A stretch of DNA of 64,000 bases from assembly GCA_030562195.1 (NCBI GenBank), contig JAUJPP010000003.1:10509398-10573397 (forward strand). Reading direction: 5' to 3'. Shown one piece after another: positions 63,261-64,000 of this stretch. The notes below the pieces were generated by a model that saw only the letters and a list, made by a program, of their open reading frames with translations, was not told the origin of the DNA and made no database searches. The stretch is from Nipponacmea schrenckii (taxonomy: Eukaryota; Mollusca; Gastropoda; Lottiidae). The first letter of the stretch is position 1, and every line of letters starts with the position of its first letter. Made by a program: the position numbers and the translations under genes.

Positions 63261-63655
63261 GTAGTAGATATTGATATATCCAAGCATTTCCGAATATCCT
63301 GCGAACTTAATTTAGAACCAGCAAAGGGAAACGAAAATTCAAAAACGAAGCAATGCTCATATAAAATAACTAGCGCTTATTCCCGGCTTCGCCCGGGGTT
63401 ATTTACGGAAGAAATCAAAAAAAGCAGAATACCAGGATAGTTTTATATTTTCATTCAAAAAGCTATCAATAAAAGATGCTTATATAGAAATAGATCGATA
63501 TATGAACTGTGCTATATCTAAACTGAGTGACATTATTTTATACAACGTCAGTTCTTCTTGTGGAATGGTATCAAGTATAGTTAATTCTCCACCTCGCCAA
63601 AATAATAAACCGTGGTTTGATAAAGAATTGTCAGTTCTTAAACGAAAGACAGACT
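63261..63655 (+). pseudogene. Non-LTR retrotransposon remnant, continuation
   Basis: DISKHFRISCELNL is the end of the endonuclease (compare SDH.PI). A small GC-rich segment (CCCGGCTTCGCCCGGGG near 63380) may be another insertion. Then YNVSSSCGMVSSIV and NNKPWFDKELSVLKRKTD, the typical linker before RT, end at a TAG (63655-63657). Confidence 0.7.
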
Positions 63656-63660
63656 AGAGC

Positions 63661-64000
63661 TGAGCACAGCTCAGAGCGTGCCAATATCCCTTGTCCCATG
63701 GCTTCAAAACTGTTGGGACTTCTAGCCTTTCAAAGAGTCACTCGAACAGGAAAACGTATCGAAAATTCACTGCTCTAATTGGGCGTATGTTTAAAAATTG
63801 TAAGTGAAAATTTTGCAAAAAAATTAAATGAATATTATTATTTTTCAAAGAGTTAAATACTAGTAGTTACGTTATCAGATTAACCTGCTTCTGACCTACT
63901 TCATAACACCTTGATGTGAAAAGTTCAAATCGGTAGTTAGTTTTATTGTATTCTTTTCACACCTTCTGTCAAACCCTATAGGCCATTTTTCTTATTATCT
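63661..64000. other. Window end, no recognised gene
   Basis: AT-rich sequence following the retrotransposon remnant. A small GAGCTG/CAGCTC inverted pair lies near 63657. Nothing else recognised. Confidence 0.4.

Overview
The window reads as a eukaryotic, AT-rich, repeat-laden chromosome segment. It is most likely from a mollusc. The inference rests on one large intron-rich gene with GT..AG junctions and on many intronic copies of a mollusc-style repeat: about 160-190 bp tandem cores containing phrases such as CAAGTTTCATCAAAATCC and AAGGGCAATAACTC, followed by a GGAC microsatellite. Such 'pearl-like' elements are known, from memory, in bivalves and other molluscs. The species cannot be named from sequence alone.

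Left half (about 3.4-31.7 kb, minus strand): a complete invertebrate delphilin (GRID2IP-type formin). I assembled 28 coding exons by eye. All 27 junctions have consistent GT/AG boundaries and phases and give one frame of 1190 codons plus stop. Domain order is PDZ1-PDZ2-HN1-PDZ3-HN2-HN3-linker-FH1-FH2. Mammalian delphilin, as remembered, has two PDZ and two harmonin-N-like (HN) domains, so there is one extra of each here. HN2 and HN3 are split by an intron at the same place and phase, which points to exon duplication. The introns hold pearl-like arrays, MITEs, a tRNA-type SINE with a 19 bp target duplication, a 24 bp minisatellite, and (21.9-26.7 kb) an intact two-exon integrase gene of GIN/Ginger type on the same strand.

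Middle (31.7-45.5 kb): no convincing host gene. It holds foldback structures: a 2.05 kb element with long inverted arms (34.5-36.5 kb), two pearl-like arrays joined head-to-head with six units per arm (40.35-42.93 kb), a foldback of about 17 bp units (38.8-39.5 kb), and a duplicated 0.4 kb segment (32.9 and 38.0 kb).

Right half (46.0-60.4 kb): a satellite of about 43-57 bp monomers arranged in a roughly 4.5 kb higher-order repeat. Ty3/gypsy-like debris lies at its left edge. In the second superunit about 2.37 kb is replaced by a run of 521 T, probably an assembly or sequencing artefact. The window ends in a decayed non-LTR retrotransposon (60.5-63.7 kb) with ORF1-like and endonuclease remnants, interrupted by an insertion. 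At the extreme left edge (1-171) there is a short open plus-strand fragment of an unidentified gene.
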